From: an uncultured Collinsella sp.
Lineage (GTDB): Bacteria > Actinomycetota > Coriobacteriia > Coriobacteriales > Coriobacteriaceae
NCBI GenBank assembly: GCA_900540945.1
Contig: UQHQ01000031.1
Span: 1-22,001 of the forward strand
Length of the DNA: 22,001 nucleotides
Direction: 5' to 3'
Each line of letters opens with the position of its first letter. Position 1 is the stretch's first letter. This document shows positions 7,626 to 18,200 of this stretch, one piece after another. The position numbers and the translations under genes are program-made. The notes beneath the pieces were generated by a model that was not told the DNA's origin, made no database searches, and worked only from the letters and a program-made list of their open reading frames with translations.

Positions 7626-7656
7626 AGGGCCGCTCCGGTGGGGCGGCCCTTGTCGT
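7626..7656 (+). terminator. Terminator of the ABC transporter operon
   Basis: AGGGCCGC pairs with GCGGCCCT around a 9-nt loop, and the T-containing TGTCGTT follows. It is a strong stem with a weak T-tail, placed 23 bp after the ATPase stop. Some read-through into the M20 gene 19 bp further on is plausible. Confidence 0.6.
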
Positions 7657-7674
7657 TACAATCGAAAGGATGTC

Positions 7675-9102
7675 ATGGCCGAGGTTTGGCGTTTCTTTGC
7701 GCATGAGGATGATTTTGCCGATATAGACGAGGCTGGTGCGTGCGAGCGCCTGGGCCGTGTGCTGTCGTTTCCGACTATTTCGAGTATGGATGCCGAGGCG
7801 GTGGACTGGCAGCCGTTCGACGACCTGCGCTCGTATATGCAGCAGGCTTGGCCGCACGTATTTACGGCGGGTAAGGTCGAGCTTATCGACCATTCGCTAT
7901 TGGTGACGCTTGGCGGTTCCGACCCTGTCCTCAAGCCCATTATGCTCATGGGCCACATGGACGTGGTTCCCGTGGTACCCGGCACCGAGGCTGACTGGAC
8001 GCATGCCCCCTTTAGCGGGCATGTAGACGACACCTACATTTGGGGTCGCGGCGCCATCGATATGAAAGACCAGGTCGCAGGCATTCTCGAGGCGGTTGAG
8101 TATGCGCTCGCGCACGGCTGGGAGCACAAACGTACCCTGCTGCTCGCCTTTGGCCAGGACGAGGAAACCACGCAGTACGGCGCAGGTGCCATCGGCCGCG
8201 CGCTCGAGGAGCGCGGCATTGAGCTTGAGTACCTGATCGACGAGGGCGACTACCGCATCGTTTCGGCTGCCGAGTATGGCGCGGGCGAGGGCTGGCTTAT
8301 GCATGCCGACCTCGCGGAGAAGGGCTATGCCGATATCGTGCTCAAGACGAAGAGTGAGGGCGGGCATTCGTCCAACCCCTACGGTGGCACATCGCTCGAG
8401 GTGCTCAGCCGTGCCATCACCGCAATCTGCGATATCGAGTGGCCGACGCGCGTGACCGACTTGCTTGCCGCCCAGCTTGTCGAGTTAGGGCTCTACACGG
8501 CCGATGAAATTGCCGCCAACGGGGATGCCATTGTCCGCGATTGCCTCGCCAGCAAAAAGCTCTATCCGCTGGTGACGACCACCTGCGCGCCCACGCAGAT
8601 CGAGGGTGGCAGCACCGGCGCCAACGTAATGCCGCAGGATATGTGGGCCAACATCAACTTCCGCATGCTCGAGGGCACGAGCGTGGCCGACGTTGTGGCG
8701 CGCTGCCGTGAGGCGGTTGCCGGGGCGGACCTTGCCGGTCGTGTCGAAGTGGAGCTGGGCCCCGGCAGCTCCGAACCCTCGCCGTCCCCGCGTATCGGTG
8801 GTCCTGGCCTCGAGGCGGTTCGCTCCATCGCCGCCCGCTATTTCCGTGATCCCAAGGGGACGGAGGAAAACGGATCGCCTGCGGTGGGCCAAGAGCCGAT
8901 GAGCATCGTGCCCTCGACCGTGATTGGTGCAACCGATGCCGCCAACTACCAGCGCATTTGCCACGAGTGCATCCGCTTCTCCGCCTTTGTGGTCGACGAT
9001 GACGAATGCGACCGCGGCGTCCACGGCACCAACGAGCGCATCACCCGTCGCGCCTACCTCCAAGGCATCCGCTTCCTCATCGCCCTGCTCCGCACGCTCT
9101 AG
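7675..9102 (+). CDS. M20 family metallopeptidase / dipeptidase
   Basis: This 475-residue cytoplasmic zinc hydrolase of the M20 (ArgE/CPG2/PepV-like) family should release amino acids from dipeptides or acylated amino acids. The metal site is visible: His94 and Asp96 in MGHMDVVP, Asp129 in GRGAIDMKD, and the catalytic Glu163-Glu164 pair in GQDEETT. The lid-domain motif GGHSSNPYGG is present too. The ATG at 7675 has GAAAGGA in front; another ATG five bases upstream is out of frame. Lying right behind an amino-acid uptake operon, it fits peptide and amino-acid scavenging. The stop codon abuts a dispersed repeat. Confidence 0.88.
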   Translation: MAEVWRFFAHEDDFADIDEAGACERLGRVLSFPTISSMDAEAVDWQPFDDLRSYMQQAWPHVFTAGKVELIDHSLLVTLGGSDPVLKPIMLMGHMDVVPVVPGTEADWTHAPFSGHVDDTYIWGRGAIDMKDQVAGILEAVEYALAHGWEHKRTLLLAFGQDEETTQYGAGAIGRALEERGIELEYLIDEGDYRIVSAAEYGAGEGWLMHADLAEKGYADIVLKTKSEGGHSSNPYGGTSLEVLSRAITAICDIEWPTRVTDLLAAQLVELGLYTADEIAANGDAIVRDCLASKKLYPLVTTTCAPTQIEGGSTGANVMPQDMWANINFRMLEGTSVADVVARCREAVAGADLAGRVEVELGPGSSEPSPSPRIGGPGLEAVRSIAARYFRDPKGTEENGSPAVGQEPMSIVPSTVIGATDAANYQRICHECIRFSAFVVDDDECDRGVHGTNERITRRAYLQGIRFLIALLRTL

Positions 9103-9124
9103 AATGTGACAAAGGGACTGAGCC
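9102..9124 (+). repeat. Dispersed repeat family 1, copy B
   Basis: GAATGTGACAAAGGGACTGA begins within the M20 stop codon and matches copy A at 2339 over its first 17 bases. A small hairpin, CCGAT-ttc-ATCGG (9123-9135), follows. It marks the left side of the adhesin segment. Confidence 0.6.
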
Positions 9125-9287
9125 GATTTCATCGGTAATGAGACAAAAACTGTAATAGAAAAAGCTAAGATATCTTAAGAGACATATGCTGGGGTTGGTA
9201 TTCCTTGAACGACCGCGGGCATGTGCCAGACTGCCTCGGCCCCCGGGGAGCGTCCGGCCAGGTCGCCGTGTGACTAGGGAGGAAATT
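9125..9287 (+). promoter_or_regulatory. Adhesin upstream region
   Basis: An AT-rich stretch (about 9140-9190) with the palindrome AAGATATCTT (9167-9176) gives way to GC-rich sequence, with CCCCGGGG at 9241-9248. The promoter probably lies in the AT-rich part, leaving a leader of about 100 nt, but no clear -35/-10 pair is seen. GGGAGGAAATT directly before 9288 is a near-ideal ribosome binding site. Confidence 0.4.
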
Positions 9288-12200
9288 ATGCAGGAGCTCA
9301 GAGAGATGACGTCTCGACTCGTGAATATTGCTACCGGGGGGTGTCTAAGCAGGGAACTTCCTGGTGAACACCGGCCGCGCGAGCGGTGGTCCGTCATGTC
9401 TTGTGGCCGTCGTCGCGGGCTGCGCTCGGTCTCGCCATATGCGATTGTTCTGGCCCTCGCCATCGCGCTGACGGCGAGTTTCTTCCTGCCGCTTCGTGCC
9501 GAGGCGGCAATTTCGGACCACACGGTTCCGACGATTTCGCCTTCGGGGACAACAATCAACCTGTTTGATTACTGGGTGAATCCCGATAACCATCTGTCGG
9601 TTTCCGGCAACGGCGGCATCAACAAGAACCACCGCTTCCAGTTCAAGGATCAAGGAGCCAGCGAGGAACTTAACCGGTATACGGGTGGCTCCTGGGTCTG
9701 CACCGGCATCGTGAACAATGTTCTTGCCGGTGGTTACCCGAAACTCACCAACCGCTGGGAGGGAGAATCCCTCGGCTACCTGTTTGATTCCTCCGTCCAG
9801 ACGGGCAAGATATCCCATATGGGTGTGACGGGTCTGTTGCAGGCCAAGGGTGGCTACTACGAGTATGACAGCTCGCGGAACTACGCGGCGTACAACGCCA
9901 ATAAGAATGCATTTGATGTCTACAATGCTGCCGGCGTTATGCAAGTGGGGGCTGAGCCTCATTCAGTAGGCCAGTTCTTCCCCTTCGATGCGGCCAAGGA
10001 GGTATTCAAGGAAGAGGACGGCAAACTCGCCCCGAACGGCATTACGTCGCAGAACAACGGACCTCTCAACCATTATTTCGGCCTCTCCATGTCGTCGCGC
10101 TTCGTGCAGCCGAAGGATGGCAAAACGAACGCTGAAAAGCCCATGACCTTTGAGTTCGCCGGCGACGACGACGTCTGGGTGTTCATTGACGATGTCCTCG
10201 TGGGCGACATTGGCGGCATCCACGCCAGTGCTAAGCTGACCATTGACTTCCAAACGGGCCAGATTAAGGTTAACGGTTCCCCAGACGCCACGCTGTTAAG
10301 AAAGTTCCAGGAAGCGGGGCGGGGCGCTTCGGGCTTCACTGGCAACACCTTCGCTAACGGCACCAGCCACACCCTCAAGTTCTTCTACTTGGAGCGTGGC
10401 GCCACCAACTCCAACATGAAGCTCAAGTTCAACCTCGTGACGGTTCCCGAGTCCGACATTATCAAGTTCGACCAGGATGGCGGTCTGGTGGAGGGCGCTC
10501 AGTTCGCGCTGTACAAGACAGACAAGAGCTTCGCTGACACGACTACTAATTCGGAAAAACTACTTGGCTCCGGCACCACGGACGCGAATGGACAACTGAC
10601 GCTCACGAATAAAGTGGACAACGGCGTTATCAACTTCGATGACCTTTATAGTAAAGACCATAATTGCCGGTACTACCTCCTGAAGGAAACAAAGGTGCCC
10701 GAAGGTCACCGCTCGAGCCTCACGGCAACGGACGGTAGCATGCAGTTCGAGTACGTGCCCGCGAGCGACGAGAACGGCGCGGGCGGCGTTATCATCAACC
10801 GCGGCGGTATGGACGCGGACAGCTCCGTTTGGCAGAGCGGTGCGTTCGCCGGCTCGAAGGAGACCATCACCGCGCCGTCGACCGTGTACAAGGCGAATGA
10901 TGACCTGACGAAGTCCAACGAGACCGTTAGCCCGGGCTCCGGCATACTGTTCGCTGTGGTGCTCAAGCGCGATAAAAGCGCGAGCACAGGTATCAATGAT
11001 CCTAACAATTGGTACGCCGTGTCGGGCGACCCGACGAAGGGGTACACCCTCGCCAAAGACCAGGGCAAGCTCGGCGCCATCGAGGCAGCGAAGAAGGACC
11101 TGTACGCCTTCACGCTCAACACTAGCGGCCAGTACCAGGTAGAGATTCCGTATCTGCCCGGTGACATCTCCAAGTACTACTACTTGCTGAGCGGTGATGC
11201 CCGCAAGGATGCCGAGTACACGGTGGCCATCTACTACACAACGGCGAGCTCCATCGCCGACGCGAATACGGACAACACGGTCCATGTGTTCAGTGATGAC
11301 CTCCCCGGTGACCAGGTAAACTTTAAGCGGCAGTTCGCCACGCACCTGCTCGTCACGAACATCCAGAACCGCCTGCTCGTGCAGAAAACCGATACCGAGG
11401 GCAACCCCGTAGACGGCGCGAAGTTCGGCTTGTACACGGACGGTCAGGTGACAACAGACGCGAACGGCAAAGTCGTGCTCAACGGCGACCAGATCCCCTA
11501 CGACACCCTGACGACGGGGTCGGTCAGCAACCCGATCTCGCTCGAAGGGGCGGGCATATTCCCGTGTACGAGCGACGGCAACACGCCGCTCAAGAATGGC
11601 ACCTACTTCCTAAAGGAGGTCTCGGCGCCCAAGGGCTTCCTGCTTAACGACACGCTCACCAAGGTGATTGTGGACGATTACGGCGTCCATGCCGATGCTG
11701 GTACGGCCGATGACGGCGTCTCGACGTTCGTGGGGCCGGGCACGCTTATGAAGAGTCTGGACCAGTTTGGCGCAGAGGGCGACATCGACAACACACTCAC
11801 GTGGATCAAGGGTATGCGGCAGACATCGGATGGCGTGACCGATGGCGGTAATCTTTCGTGGAGCGATGTCGATTCCGCCGGTGCCGGCGACACGGTACAC
11901 CTCAAGTACGGCGCCAACGGACGTATCTACCAGTATGGGCCCACCGAGGAGGGTAAACCTTATCGCTTGGAGACCGAGACGGGCTGGATACGTATGGGCA
12001 TCACGCAGGACGAGCAGCCCAAGGGGACCACGTCGAAAGGTGCCCGCGCCGATCTGCGTGGCATGAACCTGAACGCCCTGTTCACGGGCGCCACCTGCGT
12101 GCGCGTGGCGAACGAACGCGAGGCGAGCCTCGAGGTGACGAAGAAGGTTGACGTGCCCGCTGGCCTGACGGGCAATAAGGACGCGAAGTTCACCTTCAAG

Positions 12201-15200
12201 TTCACCGTGCCCGAGGGGAAGACGTACAAGGCCGCAGTGTTCGAGAAGGCGGGGACTGCGAGCGAGCGGCGGGTCGGCAACGTGTTCGACCTGACGAACG
12301 GCTATTCGCAAACCATCAAGGCCGACGAGACGATTCGCGTGTACGGCCTTGCCAAGGGTGACAATTACACGGTGAAGGAGCTGACCGGCAAGGACAAGAT
12401 GCCCGCGGGCTATAAGCTGACCGGCCGCAAGCAGGGTGCCACGGATCTGAAGGACGCAGGCGATAGCGTCACCGGTAAGATCGCGAAGCAAAATACCGAC
12501 GGCACGTTGGCCGAAAACAACAAGCTGGTGTTCAAAAACAGCTACAGCGTGAAGCCTCCGGTGACGCTCACCGGCATTCGGGCGCAGAAGGTGCTTCAAG
12601 GTCGCGAGTGGACTAAGGCCGACAACTTCGAAATCTACCTGCGCGCTGCCAAGGGCACACCCATGCCCGAAGGCTACAAGAACGTATCCGGCGTGAACGG
12701 ATACGTCCAGGTGGTCAAGACCGTCAACAATGGTGATGAGTTCGACTTCGACAAGATTACGTACGAGAAGCCCGGCACGTACACCTATACGGTGGCCGAG
12801 CGGACGCCCGACGAGCATGACTCGTCCTGGCTGCCCGGCTTCGGCTACTCGAGCGCCGGGTACACGGTGACGGTGCAGGTGGACGACACGGGCAGGGGTA
12901 CGCTGTCCGAGCCGGTTGTCACTATGGCTCGCAACGACGACGGTGATGGTACCCACCACGACCCGGCCGTGCCAGTCGATAACAAGGTCGCGGTGTTCAC
13001 CAACAAGTTCAGCACCGACACCAAGACAATCTCATTCAACGCGCAGAAGTCGTATACCGACGAGTCGGGCGACAACCCGCTTGCCGCGGGCAAGTTCACC
13101 TTCGAGCTGAAGGCGCTGGGCGGCCTGGCCAACAGTGCGTTGGGGGCTGCCCCCATCAAGTTCAATGACCTGAGCTACACGGTCAATGCGAACGACGCGC
13201 CGATGCCCGCCGGCGGCGTAACGACCGCGAAGAATGATGGTGGCGGCATTGCAGCTTTCCCGCAGATCACGTTCACCGCTGCCGACCAGAACACCACCTA
13301 CGTGTACCAGGTGACGGAGCGCGCTAATTCCGATGCTTCGACAACGGGCGGCATGACGTACGACACCACCGTGTACTACGCGATGGTGCAAAACACGCTC
13401 GACGACAAGGGTCAATTGTCCTCCACGGCCACGTATTGGAAGGCCGACGGCACGCAGCTGACAGACACGGGTGGATATATCCCGTTCAAGAACACCTACA
13501 CGGTGGCCCAGACGACGTCGGCACCGGTCAATGTGCAGAAGACGCTGGCCGGGCGTGCGTGGGAGCAGGATGACAAGTTTGATTTCACACTGACGCCGGC
13601 GGATGACGCCACGATGAAAGCGGTTAATAACAAGGCCGTTACTCAGAAGAAGGCTGCCGACTCCGATGAGACTGGCGATTTGACGACTAAGGTCGAGATC
13701 GCAGGTCCCGGCGATGCGATGCGCACCACCCCGTTCGGCGCGGGTGACCTTGTGTTTACCAAGCCGGGCGTGTATACGTTCAAAGTGAACGAGACGAAGC
13801 CGACCGACGCGAATAAGACTGGTATTGCGTATGACGGCCATACGTCTACGGTGACCTACACGGTGACTGACCTCGATAAGGATGGCAAGCACACCGGCAA
13901 GCTAACCGCGACGGTTGCGTACGACAACTCCAAGGCGACGACGCAGGTTGACCAGAAGGTGACGGGCGCTGCCGCGTTCACCAACATCTATGCGGCATCG
14001 GGCGCTTACGCGGGCATCAACGTGACGAAAACCATGGTTGGCCAGCCGCTGGAGAACGGCGTGTTCCCGTTCGCGATCGAGGCGATGACGTACGGCGGCG
14101 TGACGGCGCCGGCTCCGGCCGATGGCGACAGGGTGTTTACGAACACAGAAGGCGAGGCCAATAAAGACGGCTCACAGACCGCCACGATGTCTGGCAAGCT
14201 CTCCTCGCTGAAGTTCACGCAGCTGAGCTACAACAAGACGTACGTGTACAAGGTGGCCGAGCATCACAGTGCCGACGGGAATGGTTACACGTTTGACACC
14301 GCGTGCCCCGGCGATGCCTACGTGCTCATTGCGGTGAAGCCGAATCCGGACAACAAAGGCCAGCTCTACACCGAGACGACCATCGTGAAGGGCCCGGGCG
14401 TGACGGTCCTGGTGGCGGACGGCGGCGTCGATGCCCTGACGCCCGCGGCCATCGCCGCGCTGGGCGATGCGAACTACAAGCAGACGGTCTCGAGCTTGGA
14501 CGCCGACGCCCCCGCGCCCACGGTCCCGTTCAAGAACGAATACGGCGTCACGTCGGTGGAGTACGGCGCGAAGGCCGGCCTGCAGATCAAGAAGGAGTTT
14601 GTCGGTATGGGCGGCGTGAGCCGCGCGTTCAGCTTCACCGTGACGCCCGAGGACTACCAAGTCGAGGGCCAGGACGGCACGAAGTTCACGCTGACTTCTG
14701 CCGATGCCGCGGCGAAGAAGCTCGGCATCACGGGTGGGGCGGAGACCTTCAAGATTCCTGAGATGAAGCTCGGGGACACCAAGACCGTGAGCTTGCTGCC
14801 GAAGGGCTTGCAGTTCACACACGACGACGTGAGCAATGAATATCGCCGCAACGTCTACCAATACAGGGTGGAAGAGAACGTGCCGAAGCCCGTTCCCGCC
14901 GGCTACACCTACGACAAGACGGTCTATACCGTCGAGATCGCAGTGTCCGACAACGGCGACGGCACACTGAAAGTCGAGACGACGGTTCTGAACAGTGATG
15001 GCAAGAGGGTCGATTACCGTAAGTTTGACCCCGGCGTCTCACTCGAGGGCAACACGGTGACTATCCTGTTCGAGAACAGCTACAAGGCGGACGTCAGCGA
15101 CGAGCTGATCCCGCAGGTAACGAAGAAGGTTTCCGGCACCGAGAGTACGGACAAGGAGTTCTCGTTCACGCTGGCTGCCACGTCGGAGACGAAGGATAAG

Positions 15201-18200
15201 ATTGCCGCCGGCGATCTGAAGGCTGACGGCCTGAAGGGTGACACATCCTCGGAGTCCAAGACCACGAAGGGGGAGATCACCGGCAAGGACGGTCGGACCC
15301 TCGACTTCTCCTACATGGAATTCAACAAGGCAGGCGAATACACGTTTAAGCTCACCGAGGCCCACGGGGAAGATGACGATCCTAATACGACTGGTGTGCA
15401 GAACGCTGGTTGGACGATGGACGATTCCACCTACACCGTCACGGTGAAGGTTGAGGACAAGAATGCCAAGCTGACTGTCACAGGCGTGGCGGTGAAAAAG
15501 GACGGCGATGACAAGAGCGAGACGCTTGAGGTCAAGAACCGCAAGGTGAACCTCGCCACCTTTACCAACAGCTATGCTGCGAAGGGTTCCGTGACCCTGG
15601 CGGCGAAGAAGCACTTTACGGGCGGTGCGCTCGCGGGGAACGATTTCTCGTTTGCTCTGTACAAGGGTGACAAGGCGGAAGGCACGCCCCTTGAGACCGT
15701 CACGAACGACGAGAACGGCAACATTACCTTCCAGCCCATCAACTACACCGAGGCCGGTGACTACGAGTACACCATCAAGGAGGTGAAGGGCGCCGACCCG
15801 ACCGTCGTCTACGACGGTCAGAAAGTGAAGGTCAAGGTCAGCGTCACCGATAACAAGAACGGCACGCTGGGCGCAACCGCTACCTACGACGGCGATGAGG
15901 CTGTGCCGACCTTCACCAACGCGAAGCCGACGGCCGATGCAACCATCGAGGCAACGAAGACCCTCAAGGGCAAGGACCTGACGGAAGGCGCGTTCAACTT
16001 CGGCCTGTACGACCAGGCCGGCAACGAGGTCGCCAAGGGCGCCAACGACCGGGACGGCAAGGTCAAGCTGGCCGTCAAGAACCTGAACCTGGGCGAGTAC
16101 GACTACATACTCAAGGAGGTCGCTGGCAGCGACTCGACCATCACCTACGATTCAACGGCGGTGAAGGTTCACGTCTCGGTGAAGGCGGAGGGCGACAAGG
16201 CGAAGGCGACCGTCACTTACGACGGCAAGAACGATATCCCGACCTTCAAGAACACGTATCAGCCTGCCGAGACCTCGGTGACGCTCGCGGCGAAGAAGAC
16301 CTACGTGAAGTCCGATAACACGTCGGCTGCGCTCAAGGGCGGCGAGTTCACCTTCAACCTGTACAAGGGCGATCTGACGGCTGAGCAGCTGAAGGGCAAG
16401 CAACCCATCCAGACCGCTAAGAACGGCGAGGACGGTACCGTCACCTTCCCGGTCATCAACTACACCAAGGCCGGCGAGTACAAGTACACCATCGTAGAGA
16501 AGAAGGGCGACCTGTCCCACGTGACCTTCGACGACACGGTGCATCATGCCGTGGTGAAGGTCATGGACAAAGCTGGCAAGCTGGACGCCGCTGTTACCTA
16601 CGATGGTGACAAGGCCGATGCCCCCACCTTCACGAACACCTACACCGCAAAGGGATCCGTGGAGCTGACGGCGACCAAGATCGTTGCGGTCGCGCCGGGC
16701 TTCACGCACGACACCAAGCTGGAGGGCGGCGAATACACGTTCGAGCTGAAGGACGCCGACGGCAAGGTGCTCGACACCACGACGAACAAGGCCGATGGCA
16801 CGGTGAAGTTCACGCGCGACTTCGAGCTCTCCGACCTGGACGGCGCCGCGAGCAAGGACTTCGCCTACACCATCGTGGAGCAGAAGGGCGCGGAGGCCGG
16901 CATGGTCTATGACAACCATGCCCTCACCTATACGGTGACGGTCACAGACGGCGGGAACGGAGCACTGAATGCGAAGGCGATCGTGACGAGCACATCCGGC
17001 CCGGAGACCTTCACCAACACCTACCAGCCGGCCGCGACTGGCCTGGCCCTCGGTGCACAGAAGAGCTACGTGAAGAAGGACGACAACACGCCGATCGTAC
17101 TCAAGGGCGGCGAGTTCACCTTCGATGTGTACGAGGGCAACCTGACGGCTGAGCAGCTTGCCGGGGCCAAGCCCGTCCGGACCGCGACCAACGGCGCGGA
17201 CGGAAGCGTCGGCTTCGACGCCTTCTCCTACGCGAAGCCGGGCACGCACGAGTACACCATCGTTGAGCGGAAGGGCGATCTGGCCTACGTGACCTACGAC
17301 GCCGCGGTGCACCATGCCGTGGTGACGGTTGCGGACAATGCCGGCACGCTGCAGGCGAGCGTCGCCTACGACGGTACGAACGCCACGAAGCCCACCTTCA
17401 CCAACACTTACGAGGCAAAGGCGACGGACTCCGGTGCGATCGCCCTCACCAAGAGCGTTAACGTGCACGACGGCAGCTATCAGCTAAAGGCGGGAGACTT
17501 CGCCTTCGAGCTGGTGGGGTCTGACGGCTCGGTGATCCAGACCCAGAAGAACGATGCGCACGGCAAGGTTGCCTTCGACAAGCTGACCTTCGACCATGCA
17601 GGCACCTTTACCTACACGGTCCGCGAGGTGCAGCCGACGGGGGACGCGCCGGGCGTGCCGGGCGTGACCTACACCGGCAAGACGTACACCCTGACCTACG
17701 TGGTGAAGGACAACAACGACGGCAAGCTGGTGGTAGAGAGCTCTACGGTGAAACCGAGCGAGGGCACCGAGAGCGGCGTCACCCCCAATACCATGACGTT
17801 TGCGAACAGCTACCAGCCGGGTCAGACCTCCTACCAGATCTCTGGCACCAAGGTGCTTGAGAATGCCGACCCGGCCACCACGCGGACGCCCGCCGATGGC
17901 GAGTTCACATTCGCGCTGATTGACGTGGCCACCGGGCAGGAGATCGACCGGACCACGAACGTGGGTAAAGCGTTTACCTTCAAGGCCATCTCGTACACCG
18001 CAACTGGTTCGCATGCGTACCAGGTGAAGGAGGTTGCGGGCCAAGATGGCACCATCACTTACAGCGATGCGGTGCTGGACGTAACGGTGAACGTGACCGA
18101 TGACGGCAGCGGCCAGCTGACCGCGACGGCGAACAAGACGGCTGCGGATCTGACCTTCACCAACACCTACACGCCGACGGCAACGACGGCGACGATTACC

